A DNA stretch of 59,863 nucleotides from Opitutaceae bacterium (GCA_003164715.1 PLTZ01000051.1:1-59863); one strand, 5' to 3'. Positions 42,566 to 52,055 are shown, counted from the stretch's first letter. Notes: a model not told the origin generated them from the sequence alone. Translations and numbers: made by a program.

Positions 42566-43627
42566 TTGAGTAACTCCCCACGTAAGCTTGGTTTTGCGAT
42601 CGTTGGCACCGGCTCAATCGCCGCTTTCCACGCGCGAGGGATCGCCGCAACGCCGGGGACGCAACTGCGAGCGGTTCACGATCAGTCCGCATCGAGAGCC
42701 CTCGCCTTTGCCGCTGAATTCGGAGGGGAAGCGGTCGACGACCTCGGCGACCTGCTGAAACGCCCTGATGTGGACGCCGTCTGCGTCACCGTGCCCAGCG
42801 GCCGACATGGCGAGGTCACGATCCGCGCCCTTGAGGCCGGCAAGCACGTCCTGTGTGAAAAGCCCCTGGAGATCACGACGGAACGAATCGATCTGATGGC
42901 CGCGGCCGCAAAGAAGGCGGGCCGGGTCCTCGCGGCCGTGTTTCAGAACCGCCTGGGAGCCGGGGCAAAGCACTTGAAGGGCGCGCTTGATGCCGGGCGG
43001 TTCGGCCGCCTTGCGCTTTGCAGCGCCTACGTCAAATGGTGGCGCGCTCCGGAATACTACAGTGGCTCGTCATGGAAGGGGACCCGCAGCCTCGACGGGG
43101 GCGGCGCCCTGATGAACCAGGCCATTCATGCGGTCGACCTTCTGCAATGGCTGGCCGGGATGCCCGTGAGGGTGGGGGCGCAGGTGCGCACCCAGGTGCA
43201 CGCGATCGAGATGGAGGACACCGCGGCTGCGTGGCTCGAGTTTCCAACGGGCGCCCTCGGCGTGATCGAGGCCGCGACCTCCTGTTACCCGGGTTCGCGG
43301 CTGAAGCTCGAGATTTCCGGCGAGCGGGGCACGGCGACCCTTGAAGACGACAGGATTGTCCGGTGGGATTTCGCGGACGTCCAGCCGGGGGACGAAGCGG
43401 TCGGCCTCGGCAGCCGCTCCAGCATCGGGGGCGGGGCCTCGGATCCCAAGGCGATTGGCCAGGAGGGTCACCGCCTGCTGATTGCCGACTTCGCCGACTG
43501 CGTGCGCACCGGCCGCCCACCTCTGGTGGGTCCGCGCGAGGCCAGGAACGCGGTTGCAATCATCGAGGCGATCTACCGTTCGGCGCGGACCGGTTCGGCG
43601 GTTGCGCCGGGTGAGCAGGGTTCTTAA
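42566..43627 (+). CDS. Gfo/Idh/MocA-family oxidoreductase (second)
   Basis: This 353-residue NAD(P)-dependent sugar or cyclitol dehydrogenase has a clean Rossmann motif AIVGTGSIAAFH, the EKPL motif (VLCEKPLEIT) and the C-terminal GGGALMNQAIHAVDLLQWL block with the catalytic His. I favour TTG 42566 because it begins 7 residues before the Rossmann strand; ATG 42422 or earlier would add about 48 residues of non-family sequence. It is followed after 76 bp by the enolase-superfamily gene on the same strand. Confidence 0.87.
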   Translation: MSNSPRKLGFAIVGTGSIAAFHARGIAATPGTQLRAVHDQSASRALAFAAEFGGEAVDDLGDLLKRPDVDAVCVTVPSGRHGEVTIRALEAGKHVLCEKPLEITTERIDLMAAAAKKAGRVLAAVFQNRLGAGAKHLKGALDAGRFGRLALCSAYVKWWRAPEYYSGSSWKGTRSLDGGGALMNQAIHAVDLLQWLAGMPVRVGAQVRTQVHAIEMEDTAAAWLEFPTGALGVIEAATSCYPGSRLKLEISGERGTATLEDDRIVRWDFADVQPGDEAVGLGSRSSIGGGASDPKAIGQEGHRLLIADFADCVRTGRPPLVGPREARNAVAIIEAIYRSARTGSAVAPGEQGS

Positions 43628-43703
43628 CGATCAGAGACCCGCTAAAAGCCCGTCTTCTCGGCAAAACGAATCGCCGGGGTTTGGCACGTCGAATTCCTCC
43701 TCC

Positions 43704-45056
43704 ATGATCGGCAACAAGAAGACGGATATCCGCATCCAAAATGTCCGGACCGACCGGGCCAAATACCAGTATCGCACGCCGATGAAATTCGGGGGCAGGA
43801 CCGTCACGGAATGCCATGTGCTCAATGTGGAGTGCGAGGTTTCGACCCGCGATGGACGGACGGCGCGGGGATTCGGATCCATGCCGCTGTCCAATACGTG
43901 GGCCTACCCGTCGGCAGTCATGGACTATGACCAGACGCTTGCTGCGATGACCACCCTCGCCGGCCGGTGCGCGAGGATTTGCGAGGGGTATGCGCAGTTC
44001 GGGCACCCCGTGGAGATCGGCATGGAGCTCGAGGAGCAGTTCCTCGGGGCCGCGCTGGGGCTTGGCAGGGAACTGGAGCTGGCGCAGGCGATTCCGAAGC
44101 TGGCGACGCTCGTCACCGCAAGCGCGTTTGATGCGGCGATTCACGACGGCTTCGGCAAGGCTCTTGGCCTAAACTGCTACCACGCCTACGGCCGCGACTT
44201 CATGAGCCGCGATCTCGGGGCCTACATGGGCTCCGGTTTCAGTGGAGCCTGGCTCGATCAGTTTGTGAACAGGGAACCGGTCGGCCGGCTGCCCCTGTAC
44301 CATCTGGTCGGGGCGCTCGACCCTCTGACCCCTGCGGATGTCGCAAGGCCAGTAGGCGACGGGCTGCCCGAGACCCTCTCCGAATGGATAAGGCGCGACG
44401 GTCTGTCGCACCTTAAGATAAAGCTGAACGGGGATGATCCGTCTTGGGACCTTGAGCGAATCATTGCCGTTAACCGGATCGCCGAGGGCGCGGTCGTAGG
44501 CGCGCGGTGGCGCTACTCCCTCGACTTCAACGAGCGGTGCCCAAACGTGGAGTACCTGATCGACCTGCTGAACAAACTGCGCGAGCGGTCGCCGGCCGGC
44601 TTTGACCGGGTCCAGTATGTGGAGCAGCCGACAGCCCGCGATCTGCGGGCCAACCCGCAAAACCGCATGCACGCAGCCGCAAAGCTGAAGCCCGTCGTCA
44701 TCGATGAATCGCTCACGGATTATGGGAGCCTCATCCTCGCCCGGGAGATGGGTTACACGGGCGTGGCGCTCAAGGCCTGCAAGGGGCAGAGCCAGTCGCT
44801 CCTGCTGGCGGCCGCCGCGCAAAGCCTCGGCCTTTTCCTCTGCGTGCAGGATCTCACATGCCCCGGCGCGTCGCTCATCCAATCCGCGGGCTTGGCGGCC
44901 CATATTCCAGGCGTCTCGGGCATTGAGGCGAATTCGCGGCAGTATTGCCCGGCGGCCAATGTGGGATGGGAGGATCGCTTTCCCGGTGTGTTCCGTGCTC
45001 GTGACGGCGAGATGGACACCTCGGGCCTTGGCGGCCTGGGACTCGGCGCCGTCTGA
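43704..45056 (+). CDS. Enolase-superfamily dehydratase or racemase (MR/MLE group)
   Basis: Enzymes of this group abstract a proton next to a carboxylate, giving dehydration, epimerisation or cycloisomerisation. The 450-residue protein shows the KxK pair Lys238/Lys240 (LKIKLNG), metal ligands Asp274 (SLDFNE), Glu307 (YVEQPT) and Asp334/Glu335 (VIDES), and a second lysine region Lys357/Lys360 (LKACKGQS). That is the MLE-like layout rather than the mannonate dehydratase one. Substrate is unknown, but the neighbouring sugar dehydrogenases suggest a sugar acid. The frame extends upstream; ATG 43704 gives the family start. Confidence 0.86.
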   Translation: MIGNKKTDIRIQNVRTDRAKYQYRTPMKFGGRTVTECHVLNVECEVSTRDGRTARGFGSMPLSNTWAYPSAVMDYDQTLAAMTTLAGRCARICEGYAQFGHPVEIGMELEEQFLGAALGLGRELELAQAIPKLATLVTASAFDAAIHDGFGKALGLNCYHAYGRDFMSRDLGAYMGSGFSGAWLDQFVNREPVGRLPLYHLVGALDPLTPADVARPVGDGLPETLSEWIRRDGLSHLKIKLNGDDPSWDLERIIAVNRIAEGAVVGARWRYSLDFNERCPNVEYLIDLLNKLRERSPAGFDRVQYVEQPTARDLRANPQNRMHAAAKLKPVVIDESLTDYGSLILAREMGYTGVALKACKGQSQSLLLAAAAQSLGLFLCVQDLTCPGASLIQSAGLAAHIPGVSGIEANSRQYCPAANVGWEDRFPGVFRARDGEMDTSGLGGLGLGAV

Positions 45057-45183
45057 CGGCTTGGGTCCGGCCGCCGCCGCGGCCGCAGGGTTCGGGGAAG
45101 TTGTCGCTGACGCCGACCCTATCCGCCGGCTGCCGGGAGATTTCCCGTTGTATTCGGAGGGGGTTGGCCGGTACGGTCGTCGC

Positions 45184-47118
45184 ATGAGAATCATGGGTGG
45201 CATCCTCTGCGGTGTTCTTGCGGGCGCTGCGCTCGCGCTGCCGCTGCGCGCTCAGGAGCAGCCGGACTTCGACGTGGCCGAGCACTATACCAAGTACGAG
45301 TACCGCATTCCGATGCGGGACGGCGTGCACCTGTTCACCTGCGTCTACGCGCCCAAGGACGGGTCCAAGTCATATCCCTTCCTGATCTCACGCACCCCCT
45401 ACAGCGCGGGGCGCTACGGGGAGGACCATTACCCCTCGAGCCTGGGGCCCTCGCGAGAATTCGAAGAGGCGGGCTATATCTTCGTCACGCAGGACGTGCG
45501 GGGCCGCTATCAGTCCGAAGGGGCCTTCGACATTGAAAGCCCGCACGTCGACAGTCCGGCGGGCCTCCAGACGGACGAAAGCACGGACATGTACGACACC
45601 GTGGAGTGGCTGCTCCACAACGTGCCGAATAGCAACGGCCGCGTCGGGGTCTATGGGATTTCATACAACGGTTTCTATGCGTCGTCGTCGATCATTGACT
45701 CCCATCCCGCGATCAAGGCGTGCTCGCCCCAGGCCCCGGTCACGGACTTTTACATGAATGACGACTGGTATCACAATGGCGCGTTCATGCTGGATGCCGC
45801 CTTTGACTTCTTCACATACTTCAAGAAGCAGGCGAATCCCACCCAGCCGCCAAAATCGTCGGACCCCTTCATCTACGACACGACGGATTCCTATGACTTC
45901 TTCCTTCGGGCGGGCTCGCTCTCGAACATTGACGAGCATTACCTGAAGCACGCCTTCCCCTATTTTACGGCGCTGCTCGAGCACACGACCTACGATGCCT
46001 ACTGGCAGGCGCGCGACATCTCGCGCCACCTGCACAATGTTCATTGCGCGGTGCTCAATGTGGGCGGCCTGTTCGATGCCGAGGATATTTCGGGCCCGGT
46101 GAAGACCTTTCACGCCATTGCGCGTCTGAGTCCGGAGGCGCCCGACCTGCTTGTGGAGGGTCCGTGGGTCCACGGGGGCTGGGCCGAACGCCCCGGGGCC
46201 AGCATCGGGAACGTCCATTTCGCGTCAAAGACGGCCGCTTTTTTCAGGACTCACATCCAGTTCCCGTTTTTTGAGCAATACCTCAAGGACGCCGGCGACG
46301 CCCATCTGCCCAAGGCTTACGTCTTTGAGACCGGCACCAACGTCTGGCGGAAGTATTCCAGCTGGCCGCCGGCCGCCGTCCAGTGGCGAACACTATATTT
46401 TCAGCGCCGTGGGGGCCTCTCGTTTCAACGGTCCGCAAAGGCCGAGGGGCCTGATTTTGACGAGTACGTCAGCGATCCGGAGCATCCCGTTCCGCCGGTG
46501 GGCTATGCGTACGGTCCGGTTGAATTGACCGGTGGCGCCAAGGTTCCCAAGGAGTACATGGTCTCCGACCAGCGGTTTGCCGCCAAGCGCCCGGATGTGC
46601 TGGTCTACCAGACGCAGCCGCTTGAGGAGGACCTCACCGTCGTCGGGCCGGTTCAGCCGAAGCTTTTTGTCAGCACCTCGGGCACGGACTCCGATTGGGT
46701 GGTGAAGCTGATTGACGTTTATCCGGCGGACTATGGCGCCGGGGCAGGCGCCGGGGACAAGTCGACCTCGGATGTCTCGGTGCCGGCGGCGGTGATGGGA
46801 GGATATGAGCAGCTGGTTCGGGGCGAGCCGATGCGGGGCAAGTTCCGCCATGGTTTCGAGCATCCCGAGCCCTTCACGCCGGGCAAGGTGGAGGAGGTCG
46901 ACTTCAGCATGCCCGATGTAAGCCACACGTTTCGCGCGGGGCACCGCATCATGGTGCAGGTGCAGAGCAGCTGGTTTCCGGTCACGGATCTCAATCCGCA
47001 GACGTTCACGGATATCCCGAAGGCAACGCCCGAGCAGTTTCAGAAAGCGACCCAGCGGGTGTACCACTCGGACACGGCCCCGTCGGGGGTCGTGATCGGG
47101 ACCCTCGCTCCCCATTGA
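45184..47118 (+). CDS. CocE/NonD-type secreted acyl hydrolase
   Basis: The 644-residue protein has a signal peptide (MRIMGGILCGVLAGAALALP), the S15/CocE hydrolase domain with nucleophile Ser160 (YGISYNGFYA), Asp candidate in GGLFDAEDISG and His in GPWVHGGW, then a jelly-roll C-terminal domain. WYHNGAFML matches the alpha-amino-acid ester hydrolase/glutaryl-7-ACA acylase subgroup, which acts on esters or amides of small acids. It starts 127 bp after the enolase-superfamily gene. Role here may be removal of an acyl group from an exported substrate. Confidence 0.9.
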   Translation: MRIMGGILCGVLAGAALALPLRAQEQPDFDVAEHYTKYEYRIPMRDGVHLFTCVYAPKDGSKSYPFLISRTPYSAGRYGEDHYPSSLGPSREFEEAGYIFVTQDVRGRYQSEGAFDIESPHVDSPAGLQTDESTDMYDTVEWLLHNVPNSNGRVGVYGISYNGFYASSSIIDSHPAIKACSPQAPVTDFYMNDDWYHNGAFMLDAAFDFFTYFKKQANPTQPPKSSDPFIYDTTDSYDFFLRAGSLSNIDEHYLKHAFPYFTALLEHTTYDAYWQARDISRHLHNVHCAVLNVGGLFDAEDISGPVKTFHAIARLSPEAPDLLVEGPWVHGGWAERPGASIGNVHFASKTAAFFRTHIQFPFFEQYLKDAGDAHLPKAYVFETGTNVWRKYSSWPPAAVQWRTLYFQRRGGLSFQRSAKAEGPDFDEYVSDPEHPVPPVGYAYGPVELTGGAKVPKEYMVSDQRFAAKRPDVLVYQTQPLEEDLTVVGPVQPKLFVSTSGTDSDWVVKLIDVYPADYGAGAGAGDKSTSDVSVPAAVMGGYEQLVRGEPMRGKFRHGFEHPEPFTPGKVEEVDFSMPDVSHTFRAGHRIMVQVQSSWFPVTDLNPQTFTDIPKATPEQFQKATQRVYHSDTAPSGVVIGTLAPH

Positions 47119-47343
47119 GCGGCTTCGCCGCCGACTTGCCCTGGGACCGGGAGGGAGGGGACTTGGCTTGGCGGTTGGCGGCGGCGAGCCGCGAGCTTAG
47201 CCGGCTCGCGTGGCCACTTGCGCAAGTGCCCCGGTTCCTCACGGGTCCCACCGGGTGCGTCAACGTCGCCGCGCCGCGCCCGCACGGTAGCGAATGACGG
47301 GGGCTGACCGGCGACCCGATTCTGTCGGGGACCGCCCCAGGCG

Positions 47344-48840
47344 TCAGACTTGGTCCGCAATGACGTAGGGCGGCCGCTGGGTCTCCTTAAGCAGGAAGTT
47401 CACGCGGTCCATCGTCGACTCGGACCCGCCTTCGATGGCCGTGACCCCGTCCTTCTCCGGATCGAGGTGCAGCCAGGGCCCCAAGGTGAGCTCCTGCTTG
47501 GCCAGGTCGACGCCGTGCACGGCGAGGTGTTGCTGCATGCGCTCGAGCGATTCAATCGCCAGTGCATTCCCATCGAGGGCCTGGCGCACGGCCTCGAGGC
47601 CAGCCTGCTTGCCGGTGCGGTAGGAGATGTTGCCGTAGAGGCAGATTGCCGTCGAGGCGAACCCGACTGCGATCGGAGCCGCCAGGTCCCCGCTGCGGCG
47701 GCTTCGCACCGCGTCGACGAAGTTGGCCATGTGCCCTTCGCCGCCGTCGCCATGCAGCTTCTGGATCTGCCGGCCCTGGTTGTCGTACACCGCGCCGCCG
47801 GTGTTTCCCGCATAATACCCGCCCTCGCATTGAACGCAGACTCCCTCGCGCATGCCGCGGTACGCGTCCATGTACTTGACGCCCGGCTTGGCGGGCAGGC
47901 CGCGGAGCTCGAAGAGGAGCGGGGGAGCGTCCGGATACTCGAACACGGTCACTGAGGTATTCGGCGTCTCGCCCACATCCGGATTCAGGAACCGCCCGCC
48001 GACGCACATGACGCGCCTAGGCGGCAGGTCGTAGTTGGCGAACCGCCGCGCCATGTCGAGTTCATGGATGCCGAGGTTCGGAAGGTCGCCGGTGCCCGGG
48101 TTCCACATGAACCGCCAGTCATAATGGAGCTGGTCGCGCTCAAGGGGCGACATGGCCATGGGTCCGCAATACATGTCGTAGTCCAGCCAGTCGGGATACC
48201 AGGGCATCCGGCGGCCGATGCTGGTGCGCAGCGCGAAGTCGTGGGTGCGGATCCACTGGATCTTTCCCAAATGCCCCTCCTTGATATACCGCACGGCGTC
48301 CTCCACGCCCGGGTCCGACCGGCGCTGCGTGCCCGCCTGGACGATGCGTCCGTACTTGGCGGTGGCCTCGACGATCTTTCGGGATTCCCAGATGGTCCTG
48401 CCGATCGGCTTCTCAATGTACACGTCCTTGCCGGCCTGGCACGCCCAGACCGTGAGGAGCCCGTGCCAGTGGTCACCGACGGCGATCACGACGGCGTCGA
48501 CATCGGCGCGTTCGAGCACCCTCCGGGAATCGGTCGTCGCGAAGACATCAATCTGCTTGGCCTTCAGCAAGCCCACCTCGCGCTCGAGGATCCTCGGATC
48601 AACGTCGCACAGGGCGGCGATGCGCACGCCCGGCATCCCTGCCAGCTGCTTGACGTGGTCGGCGCCCTTGTTGTTCATGCCGATGACCGCCACGCGCACC
48701 GCTTCATTGGCCCCGATGGGCCGCGCCCAGGCGGGCACCGGCGCCACCCGCGCAATGATGCCCGTCCCGATTGCGGCGGCCGCTTTGGCAAGGAAGGCGC
48801 GGCGGCTCAACGCGTTCGCAACGGGGGTTTTCTTTTTCAT
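47344..48840 (-). CDS. Tat-exported Gfo/Idh/MocA-family oxidoreductase (third)
   Basis: The 498-residue protein has a twin-arginine signal (ALSRRAFLAKAAAAIG), a Rossmann start VAVIGMNNKGADH, the EKPIG motif, NLGIHELDMARRF and YAGNTGGAVYDNQG. This combination is typical of the planctomycete/verrucomicrobial exported Gfo/Idh group, proposed to oxidise or cleave keto-glycosides with a bound cofactor. ATG 48840 is chosen because it gives the Tat signal; the frame runs on to 49179. The GMC gene lies upstream on the same strand with a 335-bp gap. Confidence 0.9.
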   Translation of the reverse strand: MKKKTPVANALSRRAFLAKAAAAIGTGIIARVAPVPAWARPIGANEAVRVAVIGMNNKGADHVKQLAGMPGVRIAALCDVDPRILEREVGLLKAKQIDVFATTDSRRVLERADVDAVVIAVGDHWHGLLTVWACQAGKDVYIEKPIGRTIWESRKIVEATAKYGRIVQAGTQRRSDPGVEDAVRYIKEGHLGKIQWIRTHDFALRTSIGRRMPWYPDWLDYDMYCGPMAMSPLERDQLHYDWRFMWNPGTGDLPNLGIHELDMARRFANYDLPPRRVMCVGGRFLNPDVGETPNTSVTVFEYPDAPPLLFELRGLPAKPGVKYMDAYRGMREGVCVQCEGGYYAGNTGGAVYDNQGRQIQKLHGDGGEGHMANFVDAVRSRRSGDLAAPIAVGFASTAICLYGNISYRTGKQAGLEAVRQALDGNALAIESLERMQQHLAVHGVDLAKQELTLGPWLHLDPEKDGVTAIEGGSESTMDRVNFLLKETQRPPYVIADQV

Positions 48841-49175
48841 GGAGGTCGGCGCGGTGCGCGGTTTGGGCGGGAGTGCCAGTTGGGATGCCTTGCAGGGGTG
48901 GGGGACCGGGGTTGCAGACGCCGGGGTTGAATTGCGGGAGCCCGGGAGAATCCCTGGCATGGAATTGATTCTCAGCCGGACTTCTGGGAATCCCGCGGGA
49001 TTCAACAAAAGGGGTGTCGGATCAGATAACCGGGCGGCGTTTCCGGCAGCAAGTCCTATTGAAGGATTGGGCGGCCCGCTTCGGTGCCCGGGTTCCGTTC
49101 CGATCGCCTCTGGCGCCGGTGCAATGACGGGTGCAACTTCCGGGGCCCGGCGATAGCGACTCCCGCGCCCGGACC
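48841..49175. other. Gap between the GMC and Gfo/Idh genes
   Basis: In this 335-bp gap the third Gfo/Idh frame continues open without a plausible start or family sequence. I see no hairpin with a T-run and no second gene. A promoter for the Gfo/Idh gene may lie here. Confidence 0.5.
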
Positions 49176-50828
49176 TCACCTAAATTTACCGGCCTTCCAG
49201 CCCTCGACGATCCCACTGCCCACCCAGAAACCGAGCGCCATGATCGTCAGCGCCGGGTTAAAGCCGCCATTGTTAACGTGCAGGCTGCCGTCGGCGATGA
49301 ACAGGTTGTCGATGTCGTGCACCTGGCCGGACCTGTTCGTGACCGAAGTCCTCGGATCAGCGCCCATGCGGCAGGTGCCGGCCTGGTGCTGGCCCCCGCG
49401 CGAGGCGGACACCATCTCCGGGATGCTTGTCCACGTCCGAACGGCGCCAGCCTCCTTCAGCCACTGATCCGCCTTTCCTGCGATGAAGCGCCCGACCTCG
49501 ACGTCATGAGGGTGCCGGTGGCCGCTAAGGCGCGCGACAGGGATCCCCCAATAGTCTCGCACCCTCGGATCAACCTGCACTCTCAGGTCGAACACGGGCA
49601 TCTCCTGGACAGATCCGTGGACAGCCACGGTGCGCTTGAAATACCGCCGCTGGTAGTCCTTGTGGGCCTTCCCCCACCGCGGCTCGCCGGGCGCGTGCTC
49701 CCCGGAGAAGGCGTAGGGCGGATGGAAGAACTGGTTGCAGATCACGGAGCCGCCCCTGAGGCCGGCGTTGCCATGGCTAAAATCGCAGATTGCCACGGAT
49801 GCGCCCGGGCCCACGTCATCGTAGACCTCCTCATCGAATTGCCCGGTCGCGCCGGAGTAGGCGTGGCCTTGGAGGTTGCGGCCCACCCAATCATGCGTGT
49901 TGCCCGCGCCGCTCGGGAAGAGCCTCGACTTCGAGTTGAGCAGGAGCCGCGCCGTCTCGATTGCTCCGCCGGACAAGACGACGAGATCGGCGGTCTGGTA
50001 CTGCGCCCGGTCGCTCGCGTCGAAATATCTGACGCCGCGGGCAAGACCGCGGTCGTCAACCACCACCTCGCTGACGATCGAATGAGTGCGCAGCTCGCAG
50101 TTGCCCGTCGCCAGCGCCTTTGGGATGACCGTGTTTTGGGTGCCGTTCTTGGCGTTGTTCGGGCAGGCATAACCGATGCAGTTTCGGTTGTGGATGCACG
50201 CGCCCCGGCCGCCATAGGGCACTGAGTTGCGCAGCATCGGGATCGGGAAGGGATGGAATCCAAGGCGGTTTGCCGCGGCGTCGAGGATGAGGCCCTCGCG
50301 GTTGAGGGGGAAGGGCGGCATCGGATAGGGCCGGCGGCGAGGCGGCGTGAAGGGATTTGTGCTCATGTCGCCGGAGACGCCGATTTCCCATTCGGCCTTC
50401 TCGTAATAGGGCTCGAGGTCGCCGTAGGAGATCGGCCAGTCCTCCAGCGTTGAACCTTCCGGTGCCCCGTAGGTGGTGCGCATCCGGAAGTCCCTCTCCA
50501 TATAGCGCCACGCCAGCGCGCCGTAGCTGACGGTCCCGGAGCCGACGCAGGCGGCGTTGTTGCCGTACCGGTAGTCGTTTGGCGAAACGGTGATCCAGCG
50601 GCCTCCGTCCTCGGCGACGCGCGGATTCCGTTCGTCGGGCCCATAGGCGTTGCCGAGCGCCGTCGTGCGCTGGTTTATGAGTTCATCCTGGCCGTAGGTT
50701 TCAAAGCTTACCCAACCGCCGCGCTCGATGACGACCACCGACAGGCCGGCTTCGCTGAGCTCCTTGGCCACCACTCCGCCGCCCGCGCCCGCGCCGACCA
50801 CGACGGCATTGACGTGCGTCAGGGCCAT
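49176..50828 (-). CDS. GMC-family FAD oxidoreductase
   Basis: The 550-residue enzyme has the FAD motif VVVGAGAGGGVVAKELSEAG from about residue 8, the GGR...GSGTVSYGALAWR substrate region, LSGGAIETARLLL, and the C-terminal QHQAGTCRMGADP and NPALTIMALGFWVG blocks. Family members oxidise sugars or alcohols; in the 3-keto-glucoside systems a GMC enzyme with a small partner makes keto-sugars, although no small-subunit gene is seen next to it. It has no clear signal peptide. It leads a minus-strand pair with the Tat-exported Gfo/Idh gene. Confidence 0.88.
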   Translation of the reverse strand: MALTHVNAVVVGAGAGGGVVAKELSEAGLSVVVIERGGWVSFETYGQDELINQRTTALGNAYGPDERNPRVAEDGGRWITVSPNDYRYGNNAACVGSGTVSYGALAWRYMERDFRMRTTYGAPEGSTLEDWPISYGDLEPYYEKAEWEIGVSGDMSTNPFTPPRRRPYPMPPFPLNREGLILDAAANRLGFHPFPIPMLRNSVPYGGRGACIHNRNCIGYACPNNAKNGTQNTVIPKALATGNCELRTHSIVSEVVVDDRGLARGVRYFDASDRAQYQTADLVVLSGGAIETARLLLNSKSRLFPSGAGNTHDWVGRNLQGHAYSGATGQFDEEVYDDVGPGASVAICDFSHGNAGLRGGSVICNQFFHPPYAFSGEHAPGEPRWGKAHKDYQRRYFKRTVAVHGSVQEMPVFDLRVQVDPRVRDYWGIPVARLSGHRHPHDVEVGRFIAGKADQWLKEAGAVRTWTSIPEMVSASRGGQHQAGTCRMGADPRTSVTNRSGQVHDIDNLFIADGSLHVNNGGFNPALTIMALGFWVGSGIVEGWKAGKFR

Positions 50829-51072
50829 GGCTGCACCTCAGGGTGAAGGCTTCGGCCTGCAAGCTCCGGACAATCCATACCGAGCATCCGGATGCCGCGG
50901 CAACGAAGGCTTCCCCCCCGTCCGCAGTTGGCATGCATTGCTTCGAATGTCATGGGGTCGGATTTTCGTTCAAAGGCTACGTCTGGGTTCGCAGGGCTTT
51001 TGGAGCGGGGTCGTCTCGCTGGAGGACAATAATATATTCCTGCGGGCGCATCATGGCACCGTGGCAATTGCC

Positions 51073-51089
51073 AGATATGCCGCATATCT
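51073..51089. promoter_or_regulatory. 17-bp palindrome upstream of the GMC gene
   Basis: AGATATGC, one base, GCATATCT form a perfect 8+1+8 inverted repeat, flanked by TTGCC on the left and TTGCC on the right. It lies 245 bp before the GMC start and just past the 3' end of the disrupted hydrolase. It has the symmetry of a repressor operator. Confidence 0.45.
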
Positions 51090-51105
51090 TGCCAAGGGCA
51101 TTTAA

Positions 51106-51877
51106 TCATGTAACCGAATGTATCTGAGGCAGTAAAGATACGAGAGCCAAGCCTTCCCGTTCCTCACGGTCGGGCAATGGCATCCTGCGGCCGATTGACA
51201 CCAACGCTTCGGAGATGATCTGCCTCCCCGCCCATCGGCCGTGCTCGAGGAAGAGGTAGCCGAATCGGGCCATGTCCCAGGCGCTTTTGAACATGCCGCC
51301 GCCAAAATGGCCGCCACCCGAGACGGATTGGATGCGCCGCCCGTCGATCTCGACCCATGAATTACCGTATCCCTCCCAGTGCCACGTGTCCGATGCACCG
51401 ATCGGATCCATGATCTGCCCGCGGAGTACCTCCGGCAGTGGGCGCTTCCAGACATTGAGCGCCGCCAGGCCGAGCGGGTTCACACGGACATCATTATATT
51501 TGAAATGCGTGCCCGGCTCATGCATCGGGCGATGGGCCTGTTCATCCTGCGTGGCGCCTTCCGGGCGGTCTGCCCAATCCGGGATACCCCAGAGGGTCCC
51601 CGACCCGTCGCTCGTCTGGCGAAGCATGTGATCCCATGTGATCTTCGCGTTGTGCTCCGACTCGAACAGTTCGGAGGCGGGAACATAGTCCTTTACGTGG
51701 TCGGTGAGGTTGCGGATGCGGCCCTGCTGCCAGGCTAGCCCGACGACCGTCGTGAGGAACGTCTTGGTGACGCTGTGAGTCATATCCACCCGCGTGGGAT
51801 CGCCCCATTCGGCGACGACGTCGCCATGGCGGATGACAAGGCCCGTCATCCCTCCCCGGGGCGCGGTCGGGCCGAGC
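51106..51877 (-). pseudogene. Serine hydrolase (beta-lactamase fold), central and 3' part of a disrupted gene
   Basis: The frame encodes the catalytic part of a class C beta-lactamase-like hydrolase: TGLVIRHGDVVAEWGDP, the SxxK motif in THSVTKTF, HNAKITWDHMLRQTSDG, the YND motif (HFKYNDVRVN) and the HxG-like GGGHFGGGMF. In frame before the ATG at 51849 the homology continues as LGPTAPRGG back to 51877, where it breaks. The missing N-terminus lies at 55117-55412 on the same strand. The C-terminus after GRRMPLP also lacks family sequence, so the 3' end is probably decayed. Confidence 0.85.
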
Positions 51878-51884
51878 TCCTAGG

Positions 51885-52055
51885 CGACAATTAGACCTCG
51901 CCACCTCCAATCTGGTCTTCTCCCAGTGGGACCAGGTTTTCAAAAATCCGATGACCACCATGGCCGCGACCGACCGTCTGGTTCACCACGCCACCATCCT
52001 CGAGTTCACTGGCGAGAGCATCCGCGCCAACGCCGCCAAGAAGCGGCAAAGTTGA
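51885..52055 (+). pseudogene. istB: C-terminal remnant of IS21-family IstB ATPase
   Basis: Read on the + strand, the frame gives ATSNLVFSQWDQVFKNPMTT, then a segment with DRLVHHATILEFTGESIRA and a stop at 52053-52055. This is the conserved C-terminal end of IstB, the AAA+ helper ATPase of IS21-type transposition. The Walker motifs and all of istA are missing. The remnant starts at the insertion border itself. Confidence 0.8.
51886..51904 (+). repeat. Left copy of an inverted end-like repeat of the insertion
   Basis: GACAATTAGACCTCGCCAC here matches GACAATTAGAAACCGCCAC on the minus strand at 55067-55085 at 16 of 19 positions. It begins 8 bp inside the left border and overlaps the IstB remnant, so one of the two readings may be coincidence. 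Confidence 0.45.

Noticed and set aside
47119-47343. Hairpin GCGAGCC...GGCTCGC between convergent CocE and Gfo/Idh genes as a terminator
   Set aside because: The stem is only 7 bp with a long loop and there is no T-run on either side, so it is not supported as an intrinsic terminator.
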